The notes beneath the pieces were generated by a model that was not told where the DNA came from, did not search any database, and saw only the letters and a list, made by a program, of their open reading frames with translations. From contig QANY01013423.1 of the NCBI GenBank assembly GCA_003255025.1, forward strand, positions 2,159,779-2,223,778: DNA of 64,000 nt. The letters run 5' to 3'. Origin of the DNA: Datisca glomerata (Eukaryota > Streptophyta > Magnoliopsida > Cucurbitales > Datiscaceae). Position numbers and translations under genes: made by a program. Position 1 is the stretch's first letter, and each line of letters begins with the position of its first letter. Positions 44,907 through 58,354 of this stretch are shown here, piece by piece.

Positions 44907-45373
44907 AAACTTGGTGGGGATATTTACTGTTTACTTAATTATTTGCATAATTAATCTGCTCACTGCCTGTTATGGCTAGTTTTATTGTTGATATTATTTG
45001 CTTAATTGTTTACATGAATAATTACTTTTATTGTTGATATTATTTGCTTAATTGCTTACATGAATAATTACTTTTATTTAATCTCACTCTCTGCCCAAGT
45101 GGATGGTTATTTTTATACTTGATTATTTCTTTGTATATTTGTTTATCTAATCTGTGAATCTGTTTATCAGAGGCTGACATATCAACTTCTATTTGGCTAG
45201 CTTCAGGTACCTCATTAAGACCTCTTAGAGACGTAAATCTCTAGGATAGAGTGTTGTAGAGGCAGGTTGGATAAGAGAGACACTAATAGAAGGTTGTAGA
45301 AGTCACCACAAGATTAGTAATCAAAATACAGTATGGGATTTTCAGTCATAAGATTAATTTAGTAATTTGAGAT

Positions 45374-46640
45374 ATGAGTAGATTATTTAGAAATAATTCT
45401 TCTAATAGCAATATGTCTACAATAACTTCAATACCTGACATAATAAATGATGAATATTTTGAATTAATAGATGATCAAATAGATCATAGGATATGGAACA
45501 CACCCAAAATCTCTAATAAAAATATTTATAAATCAACATGGTCTGTTGTTTCATTCAAGTCTCAGCATCATGTAAAAATAATTGAAAAAATATATGCTTT
45601 GGGAAAGAGCATGAAATCTGTCAATTACTTTACTCTTATGCAGTAAAGCATCACATTCAAGACGGATATAATTTTCTTCATTTTGGTTTAGTCCAGATTG
45701 GAGTTAAACCACTCACAGTGAGATGACTTAGTACTTCTGTCTTGTTAGCCTTATGAGATGTAAGATTTACAAACTTAATGATAGTATTTTAGGATTAATT
45801 GAATCCTCACTTTGTAATGGTCCAATCCATTTTGATTATTTTCATGATCTCTCTGTTAGTTTAGCAGATCACATATTTTAAAATTTTGAACTTTAAATAT
45901 TAAAACTAGTAGTTACCAAGACCTAGAAGGCACTCAACCCCTAACTTTAATATTTAGAATTCATTACAAAGTTACTAAAACTAATATGAATTTCCAAATC
46001 ATCAATAGGAGTCCAAAAAATTAAAATTTTTTGATCCAATCTAACCAAAGTAATGTCAATATTAGAGTCTCTAAAATAATTAGGTGCTCTGATATTACTT
46101 TACCAACAAATTAGCTTTTAACCAATGAAAGCCAGCCCACTCAATTTCAAAGATCAATTGAAGATGTAGATTACATCCAGCAGTACATGGATGATACTGT
46201 TAAAATTAATTTCCAATCTTCTAGTCCTGGTCCATAAATTATGGAGTATAGCCAGTATAGTACCCCCCATGAATTCTTTTTCTGGATCATCTATTAATAA
46301 TGATCAAGATCTTAGGATTCAACAATTGGAACAAGAATTGAAAGTTTAAAAATTAAAAATTTAAGATCTAAAAGCATAGCCACAAGTTCTCAAGTTAGTC
46401 AGCCAGTATTTGATAATAAGTCTGAATAATATGATGAAGCTGAAGCACCCACTGAATCTGATTTCCAAGAAAAACTTCATCCGGTTAATCCTTAACTCTT
46501 AATCCTAAATATAGGCACCTTGAGTTAAGAGTACAGACCAGATTGGGAAAGAATCACTCAACACAATGATGACCTAGTCAATCTTGATAGACGTAATAGG
46601 TTTAGAGAAAAATATAATATTGACCAAAGAAGAATCATAC
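45374..46640 (+). pseudogene. Pararetrovirus C movement region
   Basis: It starts MSRLFRNNSSNSN at 45,374. The first 90 codons are open; a stop at 45,644 and later frameshifts follow. It aligns along its length with copy B, including the linker rich in Gln, Ser and Asn. Movement proteins of this class open plasmodesmata for cell-to-cell spread. Here the sequence is only a fossil, more decayed than copy B in the core but without its organelle insertion. Confidence 0.85.
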
Positions 46641-48420
46641 TTGTTGAATGTAAGGCATTTATGAAGAATTCAAAGTTGACATGTTTTTCCTCGATTATAT
46701 TGAGGATATTTATGAGAAAAATATCAAAATAATGTTAAAATATAAATTGGTCAAGAAAGACTCCAGTATAGCGTCTGTCAGCCATCCTCCTCCTGAGAAA
46801 TTACGATTAATCATAAAAAAATTTAATCACTGCTTCTCCTTTCAAGATTACAAAGGTTGAAGACCCAAGTAAAAAGGTAGTTGAACATCTCAATTACACT
46901 AATCAGAGTCTAATTATAATAGGTAAATAATTAGACAAAATTGAGAATAAGGTTGATGACCCACATGAACCTAAATCAAGTGAAACCCTGAAAGAAAAAT
47001 CCTTAATAAATATTTCAGACAAAACCACTCTAAATATTGTTTCCATTATAAAACATATTGATAAAATGCTTAAAGAATTGAAAAATAAATGTGTTGAATC
47101 ATCTTTTTCTATTAAGATTATTAACCAAGATAGTAATTTTGAGTCAGATAGTCATAGGACAAAATCCTCCTATGAATCATCCACAATCCATGAATCTTCA
47201 AATATTAGTAATATTGAAGATACATTCAAATTACTAAATCTTCTTTCGTTAATCAATTTTCTGTTTCTGTAGAAAAATTATACGAATGGAATACTGATGA
47301 TTTTTCTGAGCAGGAAGTCGTCAACAAATTACAGCATATGGCTATGGTAGCCAACAACTACATTACCACACACAGTATGCCCCAAACTGAGGTAATCCAA
47401 CTCTTAGTCACAGGAATGCTTCATTTCTAGTGGGAAAAACACCTCACAGAAGAATCCAAAATTGTCATTCTTTCAGAAGTAAAGATTGATGCTGAAGGAA
47501 CCTCAATTATTGGAGAATATAAGAAACAATACATGATGCTATTTGTACGCTTCTCTACACAATAATTGAACACTTCATTGGTACGCCAAGTAATATTACT
47601 TCATGTATTCATGATCAATTAACTAATCTTAGATGTCCAACCCTAAGTGATTTCAATTGGTATAAACATATATTCTTATCCAGAGTTATGTCAATGGATG
47701 ATAGTAATCAACCCGTTTGGAAAGAAAAATTCATTAATGGATTACCCAATCTGTTCACACAAAAAATAAGAACAATCCTTAGTAATGACCTAGGTAATAT
47801 AGACTATGATAGTCTCACTTATGGAACAATAATTACTACAATATAAAAAGAAGGTTTAAAATGTGCATTGATATGAAAATCAATAAATAAATTAAAAAAA
47901 ATAAAACTGCCAAATAAGAATTAGGCAATTTCTGTAAGCAATATGATTTACCCTCTATTGCCCCTTCCCAGAAAAATAAGAAGAAGCCCAATAGGAGAAA
48001 TTACCACAAAAACATAAATAAAATTTTGATCAATACTTCTCAAAAAATAAAAATATTGACAAGCGCTACTCTCAAAATAATAATTCCAGAAGAAAATTTA
48101 ACAAGAAATTTACTGATAAAAGTAAACTTCAATGTTTTAAATGTGGCCACAGTGGTCATTTTTTAAATACTTGTCAAGTTAAAAATAAAATTAACCAAAT
48201 AAAAATCCCTGAAGAAGATAAACAAGAATTTTTTAGAATCTTAGAAATAATAGATTATTATGAGAATGATAGTGGAGATTTAGGAGAACTTGAATCCCTT
48301 GAATCCTCTGAATCTGAATCCTTAAGTTCTTAGAGTGATTCTCCTAACATCTCAATAGGGTGTAGGGATAGTTGTTGTCAAAAAATTGGTGTCTTAAACA
48401 AAAAAAGAGGAACAAAAAAA
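46641..48420 (+). pseudogene. Pararetrovirus C capsid region
   Basis: Fragments of capsid core lie at 47,270-47,880, including a WKEKFINGLPNLF segment that parallels WKAKFIDGLPSLF in copy A. A Lys/Asn-rich stretch follows. The zinc knuckle C-X2-C-X4-H-X4-C is at 48,133-48,174 and a Glu/Asp/Ser-rich tail ends near 48,340. Numerous stops and frame changes. Capsid proteins of this family assemble the particle and bind viral RNA through the finger. Confidence 0.85.
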
Positions 48421-48830
48421 TCTCTTGTTAGACTTAATTAGCAAAATTGAAAACCCATAATTAAAATAGGAATATCTTAAAAAGACTTAAGAAAGTAATC
48501 CAAGGAAAAAAATTCTAAGTTTATTACTGCAAGTATTTCACAAAACCTTGAAAAATTTAATAAGGTTAAGGGAAAAGAAAAAGAAGTTACCCTACAGGAA
48601 TTTCAGAAGAAAAATAAAAATATTAAAATTGAAATAAAAGAATTAAAAAGATTCTAACACAGAAATAAAAGAAGAATTAAACCTTCTAAAAATAGAAAGT
48701 TTAATTAAATCTAATGAACTAGGAGAACCTAATAACTTCCTAATTATTGATAATGAGATTAAAGAACCTATTATCAACAATCAAGATGATGATAATTTCA
48801 TCCAAATTCTTAATCATATCAAAATAAAAA
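48421..48830 (+). other. Viral linker between capsid and protease
   Basis: Lys/Glu/Asn/Ile-rich broken frames with no recognisable domain, as expected for a polyprotein linker. Confidence 0.45.
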
Positions 48831-50075
48831 AATGACACATAATGGTCAAAATAATTATTCAAGATTTTGATTTTACAACAATGGCTCTCGTTGATTCAGC
48901 AATAGATTTAAATTGTATGCTTGAAGGACTAGTTCCTACCAAGTACTTTAAGAAGACAAAAGAATCTTTGTCTTCTGTCAATAGTACTTGAATGCATATT
49001 AATTATGAAATTTCCAAAATTCATATTTTTTAAGACAATGTATGTTTCAAAACATCATTTGTCTTAGTAAAGAATATGACGGATAAAATAATTTTGGGTT
49101 TACCATTCATTTATTTGTTGTATCTTTTCACAACAGAATATAATGAGATAATTATTTATCCCATGGATGAATCTGTTAAATTCAAATTTCTTTCTTTTTA
49201 TCATAATGAGAATTTGAAAATTTAAAACAGAATTTTATTTTCAAACCATAAATTTAATCTCTTGTAAAGAGAAACGATTGTGTTTTTTACAAGAATGAAT
49301 AAAATTGAGAAGAATTGAAACACAACTTCAGAATCCTGATCTTCAAGATCAAATTAAAATCTTTGAATGATGAATTAATTACAACCCCCTTAACAATGTT
49401 GTATAATGGATAAAATATCCAATATCAAACAAAATGAACATAATCAACAGACTTAGAGATACTGTTGTATTCTCTGAGTTTGACACAATCTAAATTTTGG
49501 CAAAACCAGAAAAATAAAGTTGCTAAATACAAAATTACACTCGGTGGTTATAAGTGAAAAATAATGCCATTTAATCTAAAAAATACTCCAAGTACAATAA
49601 ATGGAATTTTCAACCAATTCGTTGAATTCTTAATTGTCTGCATTCTTATTAAACAATATTGGTTGAATTTCTCAATTATTTGCATTAGTAATATTATTGT
49701 TTTCTCTAAATGTATTAAACAATGCTGAAACTATTTTAAGTCATTTGCTAAGATAATAAAATAAAATAGTTTAATTATCTCTACAAGAAAAATCAGTTTG
49801 TTTCAATCTGACATTATATTTCTTGAATTTGAAATCTATCATTCCATTATTAAACGAATCAAACAATTTAATAATAGATTTTGAGATAATCTATTCATTC
49901 AAGATTTTGTTTACAAATCTGCGAAATATGTTTCGGATGTAAAAATATTACTTCCAAACAAGTTCTTGCCATATAACAGTCTATTCTCAGCACTTTTAAT
50001 TTTAATATTTAATTCATTAATAATTAAATTCCTAACTTCCTTATTTGTCATCTTTTGCAGGACATCATTCCAAGA
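48831..50075 (+). pseudogene. Pararetrovirus C protease and reverse transcriptase remnants
   Basis: A retropepsin-like segment lies at 48,840-49,140. Its active site reads D-S-A for the usual D-S/T-G, and it ends with IILGLPFIYL. Reverse-transcriptase pieces follow: ITLGGYKWKIMPFNLKN-like sequence with a stop (about 49,535-49,580), then the finger/palm region to about 49,760. The length is well short of a full RT plus RNase H, so internal deletions have occurred. These enzymes would mature the polyprotein and copy the viral RNA; none can be active. Confidence 0.75.
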
Positions 50076-52080
50076 TTTTGCAATGGATGAATTTGAGGAA
50101 TATGTCCTAATAGAATATGGAAAGGTAGAACCTAGATTACTCAACCAAAATTCTTTTAAAATCAAGAAACTCAATGGCACGACATCCACTTTTTCCTCAA
50201 AATCCTCATTCATTGATTATGGCCATAATGAATTTGAATATCCAAGAAATGACTGATTTAGTGAATTGGGTGAAAGTTTAGAAGATGTTGGATTGAAACA
50301 TGATTTTAATGCAGCATTAATCCAATTGTATGAAAAATGTGGAAAATAGGTTTTCACAAAGATAACGAAATATGTTATGACAACAAAGAAATTTTAACTG
50401 TGAACATTTTAGGTCAAACAATTTTTAAAATTGAATTTCTGAATAAAACAATAAAAGAGTTTCTGATACCGGAAGGAACTTTCTTCATTACGCCTAACGA
50501 ATTTCAAAAGGATCATAGACGTGTTGTGAAGTCCTTAACAAAAAGAATCAGCATCACTTTCAGAAAACATGTGAGTATGATGAATGGTTCTATAATAGAA
50601 GAGTTTTCGACTCAACAATTGGCCCTTGAGATCCAAATCAAATAGGAGTCTTCTACTCCTAAAGTTCAATTAACAATGCATGGGTCCATCAAACCCAATT
50701 ACCAATCAACCATGGTCAACCAATTTGACTCAATTACTCAACCTTTAATGACCAATCATTCAATCAACCAATCACAAAATATAAAAATTCATCCCCATAT
50801 TTCAGAAAAATCTCCAGCGAAAATCTCTTTCATATAAAGCCGCAATTTGCTCATTTGAAAGATTCTGCTAAAATAGTAAAATCCTATTTCCTTTCAAATA
50901 GAGACAAAAATCCCAGCTTCTACAGAAACATTTTCTTAGAAACAAAACCCATATAAATTAGCCCAATCAGAAATTCTGAGAAAATAACCCTTTACCACTT
51001 TTTCACTATTCTCAGAATCATAACTATGAAGGATTGAAAAATCCAACCTTCAAGTTTCAAAATATTTTCAAATCAAATTTTGTCTATATTGATGCATGAA
51101 ACATGATTTTCATGCATCAAAATAGTGATTTTTTTCACTTTTAGTTTTTAAATTTTGATAAAAGTTTCAAAATTAGTTTTTCAAATTGGTTCTTTAGTTG
51201 GTAGACAATCCATGGCACAATCTTAGAATCTTTTCCAATCAATTTTCAACAGGCTTTTAATTTTTTTCTATAAATACGTGAACCTTCACCAACTGAGGTT
51301 TCTTTTTTCCAAATACTTTTTTTTTTAAATAAATACAAATACCTTGAATTTTGAAATGGTAATACTCGGTTGAAAATGAAATTCTCACCAGACAATATTA
51401 TATAAAATGATTGGATAAATTGAATACCCAAAAAATTATTACATCCATCAATTATGAATTTGTAAGTATCCATCCCAATATGAGACTAGCAATTCCTTTA
51501 ATCTAAGCTCCATTAGAAATTAATGAACTCACTCACCTAGCTATACAAATAAAACTATCCAATTTGAATTCTTCCAAACCTAGATCAAAAGCTGAATCCA
51601 AACTCTCTTCAAAGCGTAAATCAAGGGCCAAAAGCCAAAATCAAAATTTGCGAAAAAATTAATCTAAAAATGATTCTCTTTTTAGAAGACAATAATGAAT
51701 CTGACTCTGAATCATCTATGGAGTCAAGTCACCAAATTAAACCAAAAATCTAAAAAGATCAATCATCCAGAATGGTTACTACTCAGCAATTGAAAGATCC
51801 ATTCAATAACATTGATCTCAGTGATAATGAACACATTAGGATCAATCGGTAAATGAATAAAAGAATTTGTCCTTGGCAAATGCCAATGTTTGAATAAAAT
51901 TAAAATTAAAAAATTGATGTATCATTATGACACATCAGCACAACGCAATGCTCATAATGATCTTCATGAAAAAATAATTATCAAAAGTCACAATGACTTT
52001 TCAGATAGCAATTATAATTTCTCCAAAATCAAGGCACAAGGATCAAAAGTAGCAATTATCAAGGGATCTTTATAATTTGA
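50076..52080 (+). pseudogene. Pararetrovirus C 3' region of unknown function
   Basis: Degraded frames, with longer open parts at 49,966-50,256, 50,337-50,645 and 51,890-52,075. I do not recognise domains. The position after the reverse transcriptase and before the promoter would suit RNase H leftovers plus a downstream viral frame. A Ser/Glu-rich stretch lies near 51,690-51,740. Confidence 0.45.
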
Positions 52081-52510
52081 TGTTTTCTGTAATAATTGTA
52101 CTAGTTGTCAAATAATTAGACAACTATTTATGTTTTTTACTGTTCTTAGTCAAAAGTAGAAAAGTTAAATGTTTTTACTTTTGTAGAATAGAACAATTCA
52201 AGTAAGTGATGGGTTCCCGGTGAACTCCATTTTACTCGGTTATAAATATGTAGTTTCCTCTCATTTGTTTCTCAGAACTTGTTTTCAACTCTTAACTATT
52301 TAAGAGTAAAACTGGTTTTTGAGAACCAAGCTTTCTTCCTCCCTCTTTTGTAAATATTTCTTCTTCTTTTTCCTTCAACGTTAAATAGTAAGCGGGAGCA
52401 CTATTTAATTGTTGCTAATAACGTTGTTTGTGTACGTTTTTAATCTTACACCTTAATACAGTTTTACTATTTTTCTTGAATTTATCTTGCATCTTAATAC
52501 CTCCTGTTTA
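52081..52510 (+). promoter_or_regulatory. Pararetrovirus C intergenic region with promoter
   Basis: TATAAATA at 52,242-52,249 is set in the same context as in copy B (AAGTGATGGG...GGTGAACTCCA upstream; TTTTGTAAATATTT and AAGCGGGAGCACTA downstream). It is cut at 52,510 within the leader, where host sequence resumes. Confidence 0.78.
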
Positions 52511-52670
52511 GTTGGGTATAGGCATCTTAAAATATATTATGTATCTATCATGAACGTTTGCCAAGTGTCCAGATATGAAATATTGACTAACAAAGATTTT
52601 GTTAGAATATTGCTAAGCATAAATTTCAGATTTATTTTATTAAATACAAATTAATAAATTGATATATATT
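52511..52670 (+). repeat. Direct repeat DR2, right half
   Basis: It matches 41,431-41,590 (GTTGGGTAT, TTGCCAAGTGTCC, GAAATATTGACTAA, ATTTATTTTATTAAATACAA). Together with 44,527-44,749 it reconstructs the pre-insertion site. Confidence 0.85.
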
Positions 52671-53270
52671 ATTATGAATACATACTACTAAATACTATAT
52701 AGTTAATACACTCATCCCTTTGTCCTTTCACTTCCATCATTGAAGATTTGTCATTATATAGATAATAAACTCTCTGATCATTATTTTTTATACTTAACTT
52801 TATATCAAATAAAATTATTACTTATAGTTATATTAATTAGGTTAAAATATGATATTACGAAATTAATAGTGTGATCTAGGACTTTTATAATATTTCAATT
52901 TGTATATATTAAAAAGAAATTAATATTATACAATAATTAGGATAATTCATTATTAAATTAATTAAAATATAGTTTTGGTTGTCACTGTTAATAAAGATAT
53001 ATATAAGCTTTTATATATAAAAAACAAAGAAATATAAAATTCATAGAAAAAATGTATGGCATTGACGCCAATTCATGTCAATGATACAGTGATTATTACC
53101 TGCAAAGTAGTCAATCCTAATGGCTTTTGGTCTTCCAATGGGTTTGGGAAATATGAAGAGTTTGTATGGAAAATGGGCTATAAAATGTTAACCAAAATAA
53201 AGGATAAAAAATCTTTGACAAATAATGTAGGAAATCACGGCGAAGAGAAATAAATATAGGGATTCATGTT
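52671..53270. other. Gene-free AT-rich sequence
   Basis: No gene recognised. An open frame at 53,056-53,253 has no family features. Confidence 0.5.
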
Positions 53271-53978
53271 TGTTGATGTAAAAATAGGCCCATATCGATG
53301 TCGATGAGTCCGTCATACGTCGCTCGGTGATTTGTCTAGGGGCTTGTAAAAATTAAGAACAGACGTAAAAGCAGTAGGGAGGACATCGGATGTGCCCAAC
53401 AAAATGTACTCTGACGATCAAGTCAGTAGAGTGTTTAAATAATATTAGCAATATGGAGAATTGCTTACCATTTAATAGAGATCATCATATATTTAAAATA
53501 GTTTTCTATATCAATCCAACGTCCATGTTCAATGTATCACCTTCCTTATTCTGATAAGAAATGGAGATATTAATGAAGAATATTATCTAATCAAGATATT
53601 TTAGTTACCATCTTATCATTTTTAACAACAATTGAGATTGCCTGATAAATTTGATGTGTGCCTACTATTTCCTTGTATGAGTGGTTATCATGTCTTATCA
53701 TGACAGAAAAATGATATCAGTTATCTCGAGTAGCCACGATCCTATGTATGAGATTATCTCGTCATCCGTGTGACCTCGATAGTGTAAGTATAGGTGGGGT
53801 CGTGTCCATCGATATGTGGAGGGTGCCTTGGTCATCATGCTGACTTCGGTCACAAAGAAGTCCTCAGTTTGAACGTAATATGGGCCTTACCCGAGAAATG
53901 AAAATATTGGGCCTTGTTCAGAAATATTATTAATGGACTTTTATCCCGGGTGTTTTTTCTCCCCTAGAGTTTTCCCCA
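53271..53978 (+). repeat. Left terminal repeat of the LARD-like element
   Basis: It aligns along its whole length with 58,355-59,065. Shared blocks include GAATTGCTTACCATTTAAT, AGCCACGATCCTATGTAT and GTGGGGTCGTGTCCATCGAT. Confidence 0.88.
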
Positions 53979-55324
53979 TATCTTGAGTCTGAAGCATAGC
54001 GATAGAATCGGGAAGTATGTTATGGAGGGAGCCATGAGCTTTTACCCAAGACTCTGTCTTTGCACTTCATCGAGTGTTAAGCATATGTTGGCGTTGAGAT
54101 CGTCAAATAGTAGAGTTGTGTCCAAATATCTAAGTATTTGTTGTTGGTTCATGATGACGTCTCAGAGCATCTTGCGACTAAGAGGAGATTGCTTCATATT
54201 TGTCAATTGACTCTTGGTAAAAATGTTTTCATCTTGATTAATGTTGGACTTCTTCATGTAATGATGTGTGTGATCGTGTTGGGACCTGAAACTCTGGGAT
54301 TCAGGTTTGTGCGAGTTGCTCCGAGTAATTATCGGGATTGAGTCCTTATGATTTTTATCTGGTAGTCAGGCAGTTTGAGTTGGAACGGTGATCATAACAA
54401 CAAAACTTTTACACCCTCGTCTAAGCGTATGGTAAGGAGTGGTGTTAAGATTGAATTCCTTTGATATGAGAAGGTAGTAAGACGTCATTCTGTTGGGATT
54501 GCTTCACTATGAGGCAGACTTGACGTTGTCACGTTATTGGGTCTTCTTAAGGATAGGATTTTTCTAAATCCTTCGTTGCATGCTCATGACGATCCATGCT
54601 TGACCATATATATGGTACATTACTTTGACATCTCATGTCTCATGGCGGATGATGAAGTCATTAGACTTAGTGGTGTGCATCCTGGTGGTTCTTCTTGCCA
54701 TCCAAGGTTACATTATATCGTGTCTGAAAATGGAAGGTTTTGATGCTTTGGTTGTTGACTCTTTCTCATAACTTAGTGTCTCATTTGTTCGGTCTATCCA
54801 AGTCACGTAGTGATCTAACTGCCTGAATCGTCCGTTGCTTTATCTGAAATCAATAGTGATTGTAACGTGGCTTGGCTCAACAGTGTCTTTGAGCTAGCCT
54901 TAATGAAAATCCACAGTTCTTCTCTTGGAGAACAAATGATTTTTGAGTATCTATAGAGTGATGTCTCTATCATCGTGCCCTGAGTTTGACAATTATTCTT
55001 GAGTTATTGAAAGTCCTTAGCTTTTATGCCCCCAGGATATTGACCAAATGTATCTCATCGAGCAGCATGGTTTGTATTTGGTCTTGTTGACGTTCTTTAT
55101 TTAAAATGAATTGCTTGTTCTAATGAGCTTGTCGTTGCATCTCTATCTACTTATGTGTTTGCGAATGCAATTCATCAATACTTTCACTTTCTAGCGGAAG
55201 GTTTTGGTGTCCTATTTCCCTCGTTTGCATAAATCATGTTTGACGAGTCCTAGATAGTGAGTTCCTTTGGAGACATCTCCAGCGGAGGACCAAGATCCTT
55301 TGAGGTTTATGAGATTCTAATCTT

Positions 55325-55690
55325 AGTGTCGTAGTCATCAATGTGACTTAGAGTGCAATTTTTTATAATTGTGATTCTGGGTACCATAGTTATCTAAGTA
55401 ACTTCGGGTACCTTAATCATCTATGTAGAGTAATATAGTCATTTGGGTGACTTAGGGTACTTAGTCATATGAGTGACTAGGGGTACTTAGCCATCTATGT
55501 GACTTGGGGTACCATTGTCATTTGTGTGACTTCGAGTCCCATAGTCATCTGGGTGACGTTGGGTATTATAATCATTTACGTGTCTTTGGATCCAATGTAG
55601 TCATCTGGGTGACTATGTGTGCCTTAGTCATCTGTGTGACTTGGAGTATCATAACCATCTATGCGACTGTCGTAGTCATTTGGTGACTTC
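55325..55690. repeat. Minisatellite, about 28-bp unit
   Basis: Around 13 degenerate copies of a unit like TAGTCATCTGTGTGACTTGG plus GGTACC lie inside the LARD-like element. Open frames across it are artefacts. Confidence 0.88.
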
Positions 55691-55799
55691 AGTTATCATG
55701 GAATTTGCCCTATGTAGGAGGTGTCGGTGACTGTGGCATTTATCAAAGTCTTCATCCGAGCATCTCGTGTACTTAGGGCCATAAAATATTGTCGTGGTC

Positions 55800-56345
55800 T
55801 TTTACCCTAGCTGGGTCTTTTTCCAAATCATCTTATGTGATAAGAATGCCTCGTTAGGCCGTCACCTTGGGTGAGGTCTTTTTGCCCTACATAGGATCTT
55901 TTTCTAGATCATCTTATGTGATAAGTATGCCTCTTAGCCATGGTCTTGGACGAGGTCTTTCATCCGAGAGATCAATGTCCTCGGGCACCATGAAATATTA
56001 TCGTGGTCTTTTTGCCCTATGTAAGGTCTTTCTCCTAATCATCTTTGGTGAGAATGAGGCCTCACCTAGCCGTGGTGAGGGCTTCCATCCAACGGTTCCA
56101 TGACCTTGGGCACCCTATACAGGGTCTTAATCCAAATCATCTTAGTGATAAGGAGGCCTCATCTATCCATGGTCTAAGATGAGGTCTCCCATCCGAGTGA
56201 TCAAAGTCCTTGGGTGCCACGACATATTTTCACAGTCATTTTATCCTATGTAGGGTCTTTCTCCAGATCATCTCAAGTGATAAAGAGGTCTCGTTAGGCT
56301 GTCGCCTTGGTTGAGGTCTTTCGTTTGAGGATTCTATGTCCCCGT
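55800..56345. repeat. Tandem array, 80-130-bp unit, five copies
   Basis: Units begin with CCCTATGTAGGGTCTTT-like sequence at about 55,806, 55,885, 56,013, 56,112 and 56,243. They contain ATCATCTTATGTGATAAG, GCCTCGTTAGCC and GAGGTCTTTCATCCGAG. This lies next to the 28-bp array but is unrelated to it. Confidence 0.85.
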
Positions 56346-57429
56346 GCCTTTATCCATCACGTTATCTTCTGTGACATCTTCTATACTGTCTGATCCCTCA
56401 TTCCCTTGGGTTGGCATTGTTTCTATCACAAAGTCAACAAGTGGTTGAGCCTTGATTGCGCTCCAAGATTCGTATCATATGTTAAACTCTACCCACTCAA
56501 CAACGCACTTGATTAGTTTACCAAACATCTCCAATTTTTGCAAAATGGATCTCAGTGGATGTGAGGTTCTTATCGCTTCCATCATCTTCCCCAAACACTC
56601 ATGGAATGTATTGTTGATAGGTGGTTCCTACTTACTTCGGTCTGAACGACTTAACTTTGTAGCACTAAGTCATCCTCTTAGAGAAAAATGATATATTTTC
56701 TTCGTCTGAGTAAGGCATGAGTATCTGATCGTACTCGGAGTAGTTGTCCATGAGATTAGGCATCTTATGCCCCATTGTAGCATCCATCGATTGATTAATT
56801 TTTAGAAAAAGAGAAGTTGTCCTTTAGGCATGCTTTATTCAGATCATTTAACCCTATATAAGACTTCCACTGTCTGTTCTTCATCTTTTCCTTTACCGTG
56901 TTGGCCAAGCAGTTTAGGAGAATAAAAATCTAAAATAATGCAGATCTGAGTTTTGTGGTCTACATCCATATTTGAAACTTACTATTGTCCAAGATGCTAA
57001 ATAATATTTATTGTAGTATGTTTCTCAAAATTTTAATGGAGGTCATCGATATGACTCACGATTTTGAGAGAATATAAATTTAGAATGATGTTGATCGGAG
57101 TTGTGTGTCCCGCGTCCCGATCTTAAAGCTCATACATGTCTTATATATTAAATAATATTGATGCAAATAATTATATTATTCTCCTACCATTAATAACACA
57201 TCAAATAGTGTAAATTAATTAAAGAGAGTTTTACAATAAATAATAAGTAAATAAATTGGCTAATAAATAATAATAATTATTGTTCGTAGATAAATCTTCC
57301 ATTGGTTTGTATATATTGCGTATCCGCTCCGTCAATTTTAGTCCATTCATTACTTGGTAATAACTGACTTTAAGGAGTTGATTGGGCCACCTAAAAAAGA
57401 TAGAATTGTTGGGCCTGTGAAGGGGCATC

Positions 57430-58230
57430 TGAAGCATAGAGGCCTTGTATGGCTTCGCGGGTTTGGCCTATGATGAAGCCTAGGCCCGGGTCAACCATCG
57501 GGTCGCGCCTAGCTTTGAAATGGGGCTTGGCACAAGCTGGGCTGCTTGCACTGGGCTAATCCGCTTGGGCTTTCCGTTGGGCCATTGCAGAAATGGGTCA
57601 CTCACCGGGTAGGTTAACCCGGTAAGCTGGGAAGCGGGTAGAGAAGAAGAAGAAGGCCGCAGCAATAGCCGGCGGGCGAGTGCGGCGCGTGCGAAGGTGC
57701 TCTCCATATGAGTCCATTTTTTTGGTGATTTGAAGTCTGGAAATTTCTCATTCGTTGTAGATCTGAGATGCCATTTTCGGACAAAAATAGACGGTTGTTC
57801 GCGGCTCCTCCGTCAAACCCGGTGGCTGAGGTTGCTCTTTGCGGCGATGAAGCTTCCCGCTGACAAATGATTCGATGAAGGAAGCAACTGAAACTTGAAG
57901 CCTGACATCGGACCTCACTCGCTGTTGTAAATGGCAACGACCGCGATGGGTATTCGTGAAAGCCTCGTTGTTCCATGGCAACGAAGCTCGGAGATGATTC
58001 GCCAAAATCTCCGAGCCACCGCGATCTACCCCTCAATCCATCATCGTCGATCGTGAAAAATACTCGTGATAGCGTAGATGATCAATGGTAGCGGTAATGC
58101 TCGACGATTGACTGCGATAGCAACAACGTTCATGACGTCAGCCACAGTGGCTCTCAGCAACGACAAAAAAATTTATTGCGGCGGTGTTTACAACAATTCC
58201 TTCCACTTCCTTGTGGATCTCAGCATTGAA
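57430..58230. other. GC-rich block inside the LARD-like element
   Basis: It is markedly more GC-rich than the surroundings, with CGGGT/ACCCG and GGGCTTGG repeats. Several overlapping minus-strand open frames (57,480-58,036) result from base composition. I recognise no domain. It may be the untranslated leader or a captured fragment. Confidence 0.4.
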
Positions 58231-58354
58231 TTTCTTTCATGATTCTTTAACCCGTTTGGAAACGTTTCACCGTTGTTGAGACGATGGTGATGGTGGATTA
58301 TTTTTTGATCAATTTTAAAAAAAGAGATTTACGTTCTCATAGATGAGGTCAAAC

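Larger units (their letters stand above)
44750..52510 (+). mobile_element. Endogenous pararetrovirus C, near full-length copy
   Basis: A 7.76-kb viral insertion with no LTRs. The first 109 bp or so (44,750-44,858, TATTTAATTGTTATCAATAA start) are repeated at the end (52,402-52,510), so the integrated DNA is one circular genome of about 7.65 kb opened in the leader. Order: leader, primer site, movement region, capsid with zinc finger, protease, reverse transcriptase, a 3' region, and promoter/leader. All frames are heavily mutated. Size and order fit Caulimoviridae of the petuvirus/florendovirus kind, but genus assignment needs comparison. Insertion is in a TA repeat, as reported for other endogenous pararetroviruses. 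Confidence 0.88.

Noticed and set aside
55504..55686. Cys/His-rich small protein
   Set aside because: Translation of the 28-bp minisatellite.
57480..58036. GC-rich minus-strand frames resembling a gene
   Set aside because: Frames overlap in two registers without domains; composition effect in the LARD-like element.
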